The notes under the pieces were generated by a model. It did not search any database. It was not told where the DNA came from and saw only the letters and a program-made list of their open reading frames with translations. The position numbers were made by a program, and so were the translations under genes. Shown here piece after piece: positions 48,899 to 62,308 of a DNA stretch of 64,000 bases (the stretch's first letter is position 1; each line of letters opens with the position of its first letter). Source of the stretch: Streptomyces sp. ST2-7A (lineage in GTDB: Bacteria; Actinomycetota; Actinomycetes; Streptomycetales; Streptomycetaceae); contig NZ_JAJUWS010000001.1 of assembly GCF_021390475.1 (NCBI RefSeq), positions 124,001-188,000 of the forward strand, read 5' to 3'.

Positions 48899-50615
48899 GA
48901 ACGGTGTCGGGGGCGCCGAGTCGCGCGGCGTCGGCGGTGCGGTCGTCCGGCTGGAGCTGGGACTCGCGCTCGGCCTGCACCCGCTTCTCGTAGTGCTCCA
49001 CCTCGAGATCGATCTGCCGCTGGTCCCAGCCCAGCACCCCGGCCATCAGCTCCGCGCACTCGCGGGCGCTGCGGGTGCCGCGGTCGAAGGTCTCGATGGA
49101 GGCCCGGGTGCGGCGGGTCAGCACGTCCTCCAGGTGTCGCGCCCCCTCGTGCGAACAGGCGTACACCACCTCGGCCTTGAGGTAGTCGTCGGCGGCGGGG
49201 AGCGGTTCGCCCAGCTCCGGCCGTTCGGCGACGAGCGCCAACACCTCCTCGGCGAGCGAGCCGTATCGGTTGAGCAGGTGCTCGATCCGGGCGACGTGCA
49301 GCCCGGTGCGGGCGGCGGTGCGGGCCCGGGCGTTCCACAGCGCGTGGTAGCCCTCGGCGCCGGCGAGGGGGATCTCCTCCGTGCAGGACGGGGCGACCCG
49401 GTGGTCCAGACCGTGCACGGCGGCGTCCACGGCGTCCCTGGCCATCACCCGGTAGGTGGTGTACTTGCCGCCCGCCACGACCACCAGGCCGGGCACGGGG
49501 TGGGCCACGGTGTGCTCGCGCGAGAGCGTGCTGGTGGCGTCGGATTCCCCGGCGAGCAGCGGGCGCAGGCCCGCGTAGACGCCCTGGACGTCGTCCCGGC
49601 CGAGGGGGACGGAGAGCACGGAGTTGACGTGTTCCAGCAGGTAGTCGATGTCGGCGGCGGAGGCGGCCGGGTGGGCCTTGTCCAGGTCCCAGGGAGTGTC
49701 GGTGGTGCCGACGATCCAGTGCCGGCCCCAGGGGATGACGAACAGGACGCTCTTCTCGGTGCGCAGGATCAGGCCGGTGGAGGAGTGGATGCGGTCCTTG
49801 GGCACCACCAGGTGGATGCCCTTGGAGGCCCGGACGTGGAACTGCCCGCGCTCGGCGATCAGGGACTGGGTGTCGTCGGTCCACACCCCGGTCGCGTTGA
49901 CGACCTGTCGGGCCCGGATCTCGTACGCGCGGAAGCGGTCCTCCCCGGTGCCGTCCTCGAGGTCCAGGACGCGCACCCCGACCACCCGTTCGCCCTCCCG
50001 GAGGAAGTCGGTGACCCGGGCGCGGTTGGCGCAGTGGGCGCCGTAGGAGGCGGCGGTGCGGACCAGGGCGGTCACGAACCGGGCGTCGTCGGTCTGCGCG
50101 TCGTAGTACTGGAGGGCGCCGACCAGGGAGTCGCGGCGCAGACAGGGGGCGACCCGCAGGGCCCGACGGCGGGAGAGGTGGCGGTGGACGGGCAGGCCCC
50201 GTCCGTGGCCGGAGGACAGCGACATGCCGTCGTAGAGCGCGACGCCCGATCCGGCGTAGAGACGTTCCCAGCCGCGGCCCCGCAGGGGGTACAGGAAGGG
50301 CACCGGCTTGACGATGTGGGGGGCGAGGCGTTCGAGCAGCAGGCCGCGTTCCTTGAGGGCTTCGCGGACCAGTGCGAAGTCGAGCATCTCCAGGTAGCGC
50401 AGGCCGCCGTGGACGAGTTTGCTGGAACGGCTGGAGGTGCCGGACGCCCAGTCCCTGGCCTCGAGCAGGCCGGTGGACAGGCCGCGGGTGGCGGCGTCCA
50501 GGGCGGTACCGGCTCCCACCACCCCGCCACCGATCACCAGGACGTCCAGTTCGCGGCCGGCCATGGCGGCGAGGGCCGCTCCGCGTTCGGCCGGTCCCAT
50601 GACCGCTGTCTTCAC
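48891..50615 (-). CDS. glpD: aerobic glycerol-3-phosphate dehydrogenase
   Basis: A 574-residue FAD enzyme of the membrane surface that turns glycerol 3-phosphate into dihydroxyacetone phosphate. The FAD motif is DVLVIGGGVVGAGTALDAA near 24. The family signatures are SSRSSKLVHGGLRYLE near 62 and VVAGGKYTTYRVMA near 372. The GTG start at 50615 has an AAGGAGG site six bases upstream. C-terminal domain typical of actinobacterial GlpD. No glpF/glpK beside it. The last codons run into a tandem octamer repeat. Confidence 0.95.
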   Translation of the reverse strand: MKTAVMGPAERGAALAAMAGRELDVLVIGGGVVGAGTALDAATRGLSTGLLEARDWASGTSSRSSKLVHGGLRYLEMLDFALVREALKERGLLLERLAPHIVKPVPFLYPLRGRGWERLYAGSGVALYDGMSLSSGHGRGLPVHRHLSRRRALRVAPCLRRDSLVGALQYYDAQTDDARFVTALVRTAASYGAHCANRARVTDFLREGERVVGVRVLDLEDGTGEDRFRAYEIRARQVVNATGVWTDDTQSLIAERGQFHVRASKGIHLVVPKDRIHSSTGLILRTEKSVLFVIPWGRHWIVGTTDTPWDLDKAHPAASAADIDYLLEHVNSVLSVPLGRDDVQGVYAGLRPLLAGESDATSTLSREHTVAHPVPGLVVVAGGKYTTYRVMARDAVDAAVHGLDHRVAPSCTEEIPLAGAEGYHALWNARARTAARTGLHVARIEHLLNRYGSLAEEVLALVAERPELGEPLPAADDYLKAEVVYACSHEGARHLEDVLTRRTRASIETFDRGTRSARECAELMAGVLGWDQRQIDLEVEHYEKRVQAERESQLQPDDRTADAARLGAPDTVPL

Positions 50616-51038
50616 CGGTGCCTCCTTGGGGAGAGAAGTGATGGCGTGGAAGATGCCCGGGGTGTCGGGTGGAAGGGGCGCGCGGGGTGGTGCGCGCGGG
50701 GGCGCCCGGGACGGGCCCCTTTGTCGATGGTGCCCCATTCGGGAGGTGTCGTCCCGTCGTGCCGGTCGAGTCGGTGGGTCGGGCCGGTGAACTCGATGGG
50801 GGGGATGGGATGGGGAGACGAGCCGGCGAGCCCCGTGAACCCCGTGAACGGAGTGGGGAACGGACCGTCGGGGTGGGTTCCGCCGGGATGCGGTCGGGAG
50901 CGGTCGCCGGGACGGGGTTCATCGGGACGGGGTCGGTGGCGTGGCGACGCCCGACGGGACAATCCACCGAATCTGTCATATATCCGCTTAAGCTGACCTC
51001 ACCTTGTGGTACTCGATCCGGGAAGGGGTGCCCCCTCC
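50616..51038. promoter_or_regulatory. divergent promoter region, glpD / UDP-sugar dehydrogenase-like gene
   Basis: 423 bases. The AT-rich stretch ATCTGTCATATATCCGCTTAAG near 50971-50992 is the likely promoter of the rightward gene. Overlapping it, 50988-51006 (TTAAGCTGACCTCACCTTG) resembles the actinobacterial iron box TTAGGTTAGGCTCACCTAA at 12 of 19 positions, with the right half best. Iron control is a possibility, not a conclusion. No gene otherwise. Confidence 0.4.
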
Positions 51039-52328
51039 GTGCCCGCAGATCTCACCGTCCTCGGCCTGGGACATCTCGGACTTCCCGCCGTCCGCACCGC
51101 CGTCTCGGCGGGCCTCGCCACCCTCGGCTGGGACCCCGACCCGGCCGTCGTCGCGACCCTGACCGCCGGCCGGTCGCCGATCGAGGGCGTGCTCACCACG
51201 GCCGAGGTCCGCCGGATGCTCGCCGCCGGGTTCACCGGCACCGCCGACCCCGCCGACCTCGATCGGGTCCGCGTCGCCCTGCTCTGCTCCCCCACCGATC
51301 CCGGACCGGACGGCGTGCCCGACCCCGCCCCCCTGTGCGCCGCCGCCCGCCTGCTCGCCCCCCGCCTGCGTCCCGGCGCCCTGGTGGTCGTCACCTCGCC
51401 CGTCGCCCCCGGCACCACCGCCGGCCCGATTCGCGCGCTGCTGGAGGAGGGCTCCGGCCTGCGCGCCGGGCGCGGGTTCCATCTGGCCCACTCCCCCGCG
51501 CGCACCGACCCGGAGGCCCGCCCGCCGCACGCCCTCCCCCCACCCCGGGTCATCGGCGGCCACACCCCCGCCTGCACCGAGGCCGCCGCCGCCTTCTACA
51601 CCCGATTGGCGGGCGGTGAACGGAACGGCCGACCCGGGACGACGCCGAAGATCGTCCGCGCCCGGGGCACCCTGGAGGCGGAGACCGTCACGATCCTGGA
51701 GACCAACCTCCGACAGGTCAACACCGCCCTGGTCAACGAGCTGGCCATGGCCTGCCACGACCTGGGGGTGGACGTGTGGGACGTGCTGCGGTGCGCGGAG
51801 ACCCACCCCTCCGGCCCATCCGCCCACCGGCCCGGCCCCGGCGGGCCCCGGCCGGCCATCGACCCCGGCCGACTGCCCGGCGTGCGCCGGGGCCCCGGCG
51901 GATCGCCGCGCATGGTGGAACTGGCGCATTCGGTCAACGAGCGGATGCCCGGCTACGTCACCGACCGGGTGGGCGCGCTGCTCAACGACCACGGCAAGTC
52001 CGTGCGCGACGCCCGGATCCTGCTGTTGGGCGTCACCCACCGCGCCGACACCGCCGACCGCACCGGCTCCCCCGCCGACGAGATCGCCCACCGCCTGCTG
52101 GAGGGCGGCGCCCGCCTGAGCTACCACGATCCGCACGTCCCGCACTGGGCCCCCGCCGGGTGCCGGGTGCCGCGCGCGGACACGCCCCACGAGGCCGCCG
52201 CCGGCGCCGATCTGACCCTGCTGCTCCAGGCGCACTCGGTCTACGACCTCCAGGGGCTGGCAGCCAAGGCGCCCCTGTTGCTGGATACCCGGGGCGTCAC
52301 GCCCACCGGTTCGGCCCACCGTCTGTGA
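51039..52328 (+). CDS. UDP-glucose/GDP-mannose dehydrogenase-like protein lacking the catalytic Cys
   Basis: A 429-residue protein with the three-domain plan of nucleotide-sugar dehydrogenases. The N-terminal Rossmann motif is LTVLGLGHLGLPAVRTA. The family helix is EAETVTILETNLRQVNTALVNELAM. The C-terminal domain starts ARILLLGVTHRADTADRTGSP. The active-site block, normally PGPGxGGHCIPxDP, reads PGPGGPRPAIDPGRLPG here, so Cys and the preceding His are gone. The enzyme may be inactive or altered. I prefer GTG 51039 (GGGAAGGGG upstream) to the in-frame GTG at 51006. It is flanked by an AT-rich promoter region with an iron-box-like site. Confidence 0.8.
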   Translation: MPADLTVLGLGHLGLPAVRTAVSAGLATLGWDPDPAVVATLTAGRSPIEGVLTTAEVRRMLAAGFTGTADPADLDRVRVALLCSPTDPGPDGVPDPAPLCAAARLLAPRLRPGALVVVTSPVAPGTTAGPIRALLEEGSGLRAGRGFHLAHSPARTDPEARPPHALPPPRVIGGHTPACTEAAAAFYTRLAGGERNGRPGTTPKIVRARGTLEAETVTILETNLRQVNTALVNELAMACHDLGVDVWDVLRCAETHPSGPSAHRPGPGGPRPAIDPGRLPGVRRGPGGSPRMVELAHSVNERMPGYVTDRVGALLNDHGKSVRDARILLLGVTHRADTADRTGSPADEIAHRLLEGGARLSYHDPHVPHWAPAGCRVPRADTPHEAAAGADLTLLLQAHSVYDLQGLAAKAPLLLDTRGVTPTGSAHRL

Positions 52329-52450
52329 CGCCTCGCGCGATGTCCCGCCGGCGCGGCGACGCCCACCGGATCGCCGTTCGTCGCCCTCCGGGAGGCATTC
52401 CATGTGACGTGCGGTGCGAAAAGGGGTAGAACGTTCCCGAGGGGCACGCG

Positions 52451-52497
52451 ATCGATCACCCCGCGTGACGAAAGCCCATCGATCACCCCCCGTGATC
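52451..52497. promoter_or_regulatory. twin operator-like repeats
   Basis: ATCGATCACCCCGCGTGA at 52451 and ATCGATCACCCCCCGTGA at 52478 are direct repeats with a 27-base period. The second contains the perfect inverted repeat GATCAC-N5-GTGATC (52481-52497); the first contains TCAC-N5-GTGA. They lie about 100-150 bases upstream of the small zinc-ribbon gene and could be its operator. Confidence 0.5.
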
Positions 52498-52598
52498 CGA
52501 GGTGCGCGGCCCCGATCCGTACCGGGAGGACCGCCGGCGCCGACCGACCGCCGGGGCCGGTACCCCGGCGCGGGGAGAACGACCCGACGGAGGCGCGC

Positions 52599-52736
52599 AT
52601 GAGCACCGGACGACCGGGGCCGACCGGCCCCACCCACTGCCGGCACCGGGAGCTGACCCGGGTGGGCACCGACAAGGTCTGTCGCAGTTGCCGGCGGGTG
52701 ATCTACGCCGGATCGGGCGTGCCGCCCACCGGTTGA
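52599..52736 (+). CDS. 45-residue Cys/His mini-protein
   Basis: A 45-codon ORF with a good GGAGG site six bases before the ATG. It contains HCRHRELTRVGTDKVCRSCRR, a C-x2-H ... C-x2-C spacing that could bind one zinc ion. No family recognised. It ends 150 bases before a terminator-like hairpin shared with the convergent guaB3-type gene. Confidence 0.6.
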   Translation: MSTGRPGPTGPTHCRHRELTRVGTDKVCRSCRRVIYAGSGVPPTG

Positions 52737-52808
52737 TCCGCGCCCGGAGGGCCCGGACCCCACCGGGACGGGCCACGACACGCCGCCTCCGGCACGACGA
52801 TCCCACCA

Positions 52809-52851
52809 CGACGGCTCCGGTCCCCGGCGAACACCGGGGGCGGAGCCGTCG
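52809..52851. terminator. bidirectional hairpin
   Basis: An 18-bp stem with one bulge, arms starting CGACGGCTCCG and ending CGGAGCCGTCG. It lies between the convergent mini-protein gene and the guaB3-type gene. Confidence 0.65.
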
Positions 52852-52889
52852 ACGCGTTCCCGGACCCGGAGGGCCCGGAGGGAAGCGGG

Positions 52890-54005
52890 TCAGCGCGAGC
52901 GCGCCACCATCACCTCGACCCGCTGGAACTCCTTCAGCTCGGAGTAACCGGTGGTCGCCATGGCCCGGCGCAGCGCCCCGAAGAAGTTCATCGAGCCGTC
53001 CGGGATGCGGGAGGGGCCGAGCAGGATCTCCTCGGTGGTGCCCACCGTGCCCAGGTGCACCTTCTTGCCGCGCGGCAGCTCCTCGTGCGCGGCCTCCATG
53101 CCCCAGTGGTGGCCGCGGCCGGGCGCGTCGTTGGCCCGGGCCAGCGGGGAGCCCATCATCACCGCGTCGGCGCCGCAGGCGATGGCCTTGGGCAGGTCGC
53201 CGGACCAGCCCACGCCGCCATCCGCGATCACGTGCACGTACCGGCCGCCGGACTCGTCGAGGTAGTCCCGCCGGGCGGCGGCCACGTCGGCCACCGCGGT
53301 GGCCATCGGCACCTGGATGCCCAGCACGTTGCGGGTGGTGTGGGCGGCGCCGCCGCCGAAGCCCACCAGCACGCCCGCCGCGCCGGTGCGCATCAGGTGC
53401 AGGGCTGCGGTGTAGGTGGCGCAGCCGCCCACGATCACCGGTACGTCCAGCTCGTAGATGAACTGCTTGAGGTTCAGCGGCTCGGCGGCCGAGGAGACGT
53501 GTTCGGCGGAGACGGTGGTGCCCCGGATCACGAACAGGTCGACACCCGCGTCCACCACGGCCTTGGAGAACTGCGCGGTGTTCTGCGGGGAGAGGGCGGC
53601 GGCGGTGACCACGCCGGCCTCCCGCACCTCGCGGATGCGACGGCCGATCAGTTCCTCGCGGATGGGCGCGGCGTAGATCTCCTGCAGCCGACGGTTGGCG
53701 TCGACCCCCTCCAGCTCGGCGATCTCGGCGAGCAGCGGCTCGGGGTCCTCGTGGCGGGTCCACAGCCCTTCGAGGTTGAGGACGCCCAGGCCGCCCATCT
53801 CGCCGATCCGGATGGCGGTGGCCGGGGAGACCACGGAGTCCATCGGCGCGGCGAGGAAGGGCAACTCGAAGCGGTAGGCGTCGATCTGCCAGGCGATCGA
53901 GACCTCCTTGGGGTCGCGGGTGCGGCGGCTGGGCACCACGGCGATGTCGTCGAAGGCGAACGCCCGCCGGCCGCGCTTGCCCCGACCGATCTCGATCTCA
54001 GTCAC
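52890..54005 (-). CDS. guaB3: GuaB3-type IMP dehydrogenase-related protein
   Basis: A 371-residue protein with the TIM-barrel fold of IMP dehydrogenase but no CBS domains. FDDIAVVPSRRTRDPKEVSI is N-terminal; LAAPMDSVVSPATAIRIGEM matches the IMPDH barrel. The active-site loop, GPGSICTTR in the neighbouring GuaB, reads GGGAAHTTR here, so the catalytic Cys is absent. It ends GYSELKEFQRVEVMV. This matches the actinobacterial GuaB3 paralogue, whose reaction is not settled. The GTG start at 54005 has GGAAGGG upstream. It lies downstream of guaB on the same strand (259-bp gap). Confidence 0.88.
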   Translation of the reverse strand: MTEIEIGRGKRGRRAFAFDDIAVVPSRRTRDPKEVSIAWQIDAYRFELPFLAAPMDSVVSPATAIRIGEMGGLGVLNLEGLWTRHEDPEPLLAEIAELEGVDANRRLQEIYAAPIREELIGRRIREVREAGVVTAAALSPQNTAQFSKAVVDAGVDLFVIRGTTVSAEHVSSAAEPLNLKQFIYELDVPVIVGGCATYTAALHLMRTGAAGVLVGFGGGAAHTTRNVLGIQVPMATAVADVAAARRDYLDESGGRYVHVIADGGVGWSGDLPKAIACGADAVMMGSPLARANDAPGRGHHWGMEAAHEELPRGKKVHLGTVGTTEEILLGPSRIPDGSMNFFGALRRAMATTGYSELKEFQRVEVMVARSR

Positions 54006-54264
54006 GTGCTCGAACCCTTCCTGCTGTGCCCCGGCGCGCACGGGTGTGCGCCGCCGTCCATGTCCGGCCCGGTCGGCGCCTCGCCACCGTGCCCGGGCGG
54101 ACCCCAGTATTCCCGGCCCGGGGTATTCCCGGCCGGGCGGCGGGGGCGCATGTCCGTCCCGGGCACGCCGCGCCTCCCACGAGCCCCGCCCACCGTGCCG
54201 TGACGTGACGGGGCCCGTGCGGTCGGTCGGCGGGTACCGGCCGGCCGCACGGGCCCGCACACGC

Positions 54265-56943
<2,679 letters not shown>

Positions 56944-57555
56944 TCAGCGCACCAGACCCCAACGAAAGCCCAGCGCGACGGCGTGTGCCCGGTCCGAGGC
57001 GCCCAACTTCTTGAACAGCCGTCGGGCGTGGGTCTTGACGGTGTCCTCGGAGAGGAACAACTCGCGGCCGATCTCGGCGTTGGAGCGACCGTGGCTCATC
57101 CCCTCGAGCACCTGGATCTCGCGCGCCGTGAGGGTCGGGGCGGCTCCCATGTCCGAGGAGCGCAGCCGACGCGGGGCGAGTCGCCAGGTCGGGTCGGCCA
57201 GGGCCTGGGTGACCGTGGCCCGCAGTTCGGCGCGGGAGGCGTCCTTGTGCAGGTAGCCACGGGCTCCGGCGGCCACCGCGAGCGCCACGCCGTCCAGGTC
57301 CTCGGCCACGGTCAGCATGATGATGCGCGCGCCGGGGTCCGCCGACAACAGTCGACGAACGGTCTCCACACCCCCCAGGCCCGGCATCCGGACATCCATC
57401 AGGATGAGATCGGAGCGATCGGCGCTCCATCGGCGGAGGACCTCCTCGCCGTTGGCCGCGGTCGTCACCCGCTCCACGCCGGGCACGGTGGCCACGGCGC
57501 GGCGGAGCGCTTCCCTGGCCAGGGGGGAGTCGTCGCAGACGAGGACGGAAGTCAT
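56944..57555 (-). CDS. bldM: BldM developmental response regulator
   Basis: A 203-residue NarL-type regulator, recognised as BldM by its sequence ([20 protein letters not shown] ... ending [12 protein letters not shown]) and by its place next to whiD. The receiver Asp is in [14 protein letters not shown] near 56. The LuxR helix-turn-helix is [20 protein letters not shown] and [19 protein letters not shown]. BldM is an atypical regulator needed for aerial mycelium; it forms homodimers or WhiI heterodimers. A BldN-type promoter is visible about 120 bases upstream. The ATG at 57555 has GGAGGG six bases away. Confidence 0.95.
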   Translation of the reverse strand: MTSVLVCDDSPLAREALRRAVATVPGVERVTTAANGEEVLRRWSADRSDLILMDVRMPGLGGVETVRRLLSADPGARIIMLTVAEDLDGVALAVAAGARGYLHKDASRAELRATVTQALADPTWRLAPRRLRSSDMGAAPTLTAREIQVLEGMSHGRSNAEIGRELFLSEDTVKTHARRLFKKLGASDRAHAVALGFRWGLVR

Positions 57556-58249
57556 GACCGCCCTCCGCAGCTGATGCGCATCACCTTGGAACCTCCAGGC
57601 TGTCGTGCAGGTCTCACCGTGCGGATGGGGCCGGGTCCGCGAACCCGAAGCCTGTGCCACCCGCCTCGCTCTCTCAACGACGGTCACCCGAAAGAGTTAC
57701 GGGTCTCTCACGGGACGTTCATCGGCCGGACAGGTGCCCGGCACCGGGCACCCGGGGTGCGACACCGACCGGATCCACGAGCCGGTACGGCGGCGCCGAC
57801 CGACCCGGGGCCCGGTCGGCGCAGCACCGGGATCCGGGTGCCCGAGGGACGAAAGGGTCAAGAAGTCGAAAAGGTTGGGGCGGTTGGGCCCGCGACGGTG
57901 TCGGGGTCGGTCGACCGGGCAGGCGCGATGACGGGAACGCCCGACCCCCGCTTTCCGGGTGGATCCTCCACCGAATGATCACCACCCTACGTGACGTCAC
58001 GGTGACGCGACAGGGTGATCGTCGCCGACACGCCGAACATTCGTTTTTGCACCATTTGGAGATGCTTGCGGTGGCCAATGCTTATATGTCTATATTCGGC
58101 TGGTAGTCATATTTACATTCGCCTTCCTCGCGGAAGACGCCGGTACCGATCCGCCGACCCCACCCTCCCCAGCCCCACACCCCCGCACCGGACCGACGGC
58201 CGACCGGCACCACCACAGCGGCACACTGCACGTACTCGAGGGGATACTC
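57556..58249. promoter_or_regulatory. bldM-whiD divergent control region
   Basis: 694 bases. The bldM-proximal side holds the BldN-type promoter. The whiD-proximal side (58025-58135) is strikingly AT-rich, including GCTTATATGTCTATATTCGG at 58080; TTGCGG (58066) and TATATT (58091) could be promoter boxes, though with a long 19-base spacer. Between them I see no gene. The size suits multiple developmental inputs. Confidence 0.6.
57674..57701 (-). promoter_or_regulatory. sigma-BldN-type promoter of bldM
   Basis: On the minus strand: CGTAAC (57701-57696), a 16-base spacer, then CGTTGA (57679-57674). This matches the published BldN promoter consensus and known bldM control. It predicts a 5' leader of about 110 bases. 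Confidence 0.88.
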
Positions 58250-58564
58250 ATGGCAGACTTCTCCCGCCTTCCGGGCCCCAACGCGGATCTCTGGGACTGG
58301 CAACTGCTGGCCGCCTGTCGCGGTGTGGACAGCTCTCTCTTCTTCCACCCGGAAGGGGAACGCGGCGCCGCCCGCACCGCTCGCGAGGCCTCCGCCAAGG
58401 AGGTCTGCATGCGCTGCCCGGTCCGCGCCGAGTGCGCGGCTCACGCCCTGACCGTCCGCGAGCCCTACGGGGTCTGGGGCGGCCTGACCGAGGACGAGCG
58501 CGAGGAACTGCTCGGACGCGCACGACGCGGTCTGGTCCGCATGGCCGGCGGCCACCCCCACTGA
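58250..58564 (+). CDS. whiD: WhiD, WhiB-like iron-sulfur regulator
   Basis: A 104-residue Wbl protein. The four cluster Cys are in LLAACRGVD, VCMRCPVRAECAAH. The sigma-binding/β-turn motif is GVWGGLTEDEREELLGRARR. Sequence start (MADFSRLPGPNADLWDWQLL) and position divergent from bldM identify WhiD, required for late sporulation. It should hold a [4Fe-4S] cluster and bind HrdB region 4. GAGGGG lies about seven bases before the ATG. The C-terminal tail is short. Confidence 0.93.
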   Translation: MADFSRLPGPNADLWDWQLLAACRGVDSSLFFHPEGERGAARTAREASAKEVCMRCPVRAECAAHALTVREPYGVWGGLTEDEREELLGRARRGLVRMAGGHPH

Positions 58565-58882
58565 GCCCCGGGCCCGATCCCGCGGCTCGTTCGGCGAAAC
58601 CGTTCCGGCGGGGCTCCCGCCGCACGGCTCCTCCGACACGGCGTCCCGACCGAACCCGGGTGCCGACGGCCGGGCGACCGTCCCCGGATGCCCGGATGCC
58701 CGGATGCCCGGAAGCCCGACGCCCGTCGTCCCGCGGCGCCCCTCCTCCGCCCGTTCCGCCCGTTCCCGACCGGGAGCGCCCGGGCGCTCCCGGAGGCGCG
58801 GGGTGACCGCCCGATGAAACCTTCCCCCGGCCGGCACGCGCCCACCTGCCGCCGGCACGGGGACAGGGGCTACCTTCCTTTC
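58565..58882. other. non-coding gap
   Basis: About 320 bases after whiD. Contains three direct GGATGCCC units (58686-58708) and GC-rich filler. No gene or clear promoter. Confidence 0.4.
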
Positions 58883-59665
58883 ATGACGACTGCACTGATC
58901 ACCGGCGCCACCGCCGGCATCGGCGCCGCGTTCGCCCGCAGACTGGCGCGCGACGGCCACAACCTCGTCCTGGTCGCCCGCGACACCGAACGACTCGAAC
59001 GGCAGGCCGCCGAGTTGCACGACCACCACGGGGTGGAGGTCGCCGTGCTCACCGCCGATCTGGCCGGCGAGGAGGGCATCGGCGCCTGTGAGGAGCGGCT
59101 GGCCGATCGCCGCCACCCGGTGGAACTACTGGTCAACAACGCCGGCTTCGGACTCAAGGGGAGCTTCCCCGACGTGCCGATCGCCGAGGAACTGCGGATG
59201 CTGCGCGTGCACTGCGAGGCCGTGCTGCGGCTGACCACCGCCGTGGTGGAACCGATGCGCTCGCGCGGACGCGGCGGAGTGGTCAACGTCGCCTCGGTGG
59301 CGGCGTTCGTGCCGCGCGGCACCTACGGGGCGTCCAAGGCGTGGGTGGTGCAGTTCTCCCAGGGCGCGGCCCGGGACCTGGCCGGCAGCGGGGTGCGGAT
59401 CATGGCGTTGTGCCCCGGCTTCGTGCGCACCGAGTTCCACCAGCGGGCCGGGATGGGGACCTCGTCCATCCCGGGTTGGATGTGGCTGGACGCCGACCGC
59501 GTGGTGGACGCCGGGCTGCGGGACCTGGCACGCGGCCGGTCGCTCTCGGTCCCCGACCCCCGTTACAAGGCACTGGTCGGCGCGGCGAAGCTGATCCCGC
59601 GCGGGGCGCTGGGCGGCGTCTCCTCCCGGGCCGGGCGGAAGTACGGCCCGGGGCGGGACTCCTGA
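58883..59665 (+). CDS. short-chain dehydrogenase/reductase (SDR)
   Basis: A 260-residue classical SDR. The NAD(P) motif is ALITGATAGIGAAFARRLARDG. VEVAVLTADLA is the adenine pocket, LLVNNAGFGLKG the NNAG motif, VVNVASVAAF the Ser, and YGASKAWVVQF the catalytic Tyr-x3-Lys. PGFVRTEFHQRAG follows. Resembles the DltE/YqjQ-type SDRs of unknown substrate. Start at 58883; ribosome site weak. Convergent with groEL1. Confidence 0.92.
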   Translation: MTTALITGATAGIGAAFARRLARDGHNLVLVARDTERLERQAAELHDHHGVEVAVLTADLAGEEGIGACEERLADRRHPVELLVNNAGFGLKGSFPDVPIAEELRMLRVHCEAVLRLTTAVVEPMRSRGRGGVVNVASVAAFVPRGTYGASKAWVVQFSQGAARDLAGSGVRIMALCPGFVRTEFHQRAGMGTSSIPGWMWLDADRVVDAGLRDLARGRSLSVPDPRYKALVGAAKLIPRGALGGVSSRAGRKYGPGRDS

Positions 59666-59724
59666 GTCCCCGGCGGACGACGCGCGTGCCGGGGACGCGG
59701 GGCGGTGTGGCGGCGGTGAACGCA

Positions 59725-59771
59725 CCGGGGCCCCCGACGCCGACCGGATGGGTCGGTGCCGGGGGCCCCGG
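59725..59771. terminator. bidirectional terminator, SDR / groEL
   Basis: A long stem: 12-bp outer part (59725-59736 with 59760-59771) and six-bp inner part around loop GGATG, with a weakly paired three-base segment between. It sits between convergent stops. Confidence 0.7.
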
Positions 59772-59836
59772 ACGCGTGCGGCGCGGACTCCCGCCGATCG
59801 GACCGGTACCGGGGGAAACCCCGGACCGGCGCCGGA

Positions 59837-62027
<2,191 letters not shown>

Positions 62028-62130
62028 GATCCGACCTCCCCCTTCGGAGATCTCACGGGGTCAATGTCTGGAAGCGGCACGACCTGGGGGACCCGTCGTC
62101 GCGGGTGCCGGATCCACCTGTCGCGCTGCG

Positions 62131-62157
62131 CCGGCACTCTCGGTGGGAGAGTGCCGG
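62131..62157. promoter_or_regulatory. CIRCE operator 2 (in groES leader)
   Basis: CCGGCACTC-N9-GAGTGCCGG, a perfect inverted repeat with the CIRCE core GCACTC-N9-GAGTGC. It lies about 105 bases before the groES start, around the expected transcription start. HrcA binds CIRCE in this family. Confidence 0.85.
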
Positions 62158-62162
62158 CCCTG

Positions 62163-62191
62163 AGCCTAGAACGTGGTTAGCACTCAGTCAA
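62163..62191 (-). promoter_or_regulatory. groES promoter (HrdB-like)
   Basis: Minus strand TTGACT (62191-62186), 17-base spacer, TAGGCT (62168-62163): near-consensus for the principal sigma factor. The -35 box lies inside CIRCE operator 1. Confidence 0.85.
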
Positions 62192-62203
62192 CCAGAGTGC
62201 CAG
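62177..62203. promoter_or_regulatory. CIRCE operator 1
   Basis: TTAGCACTC-N9-GAGTGCCAG; the left arm is identical to the CIRCE consensus and the right arm matches it at seven of nine positions. It overlaps the promoter, so HrcA binding would block RNA polymerase. Confidence 0.92.
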
Positions 62204-62308
62204 CCGCGCGCCGTGGACGGCCGATTCACGACGTGTCGGAACGGGCCCGAATCCGCCGGTGGAGCGCTCCCGGCGCCCGAGAAACGGGTGATCATCCCGA
62301 TTCGCGCC

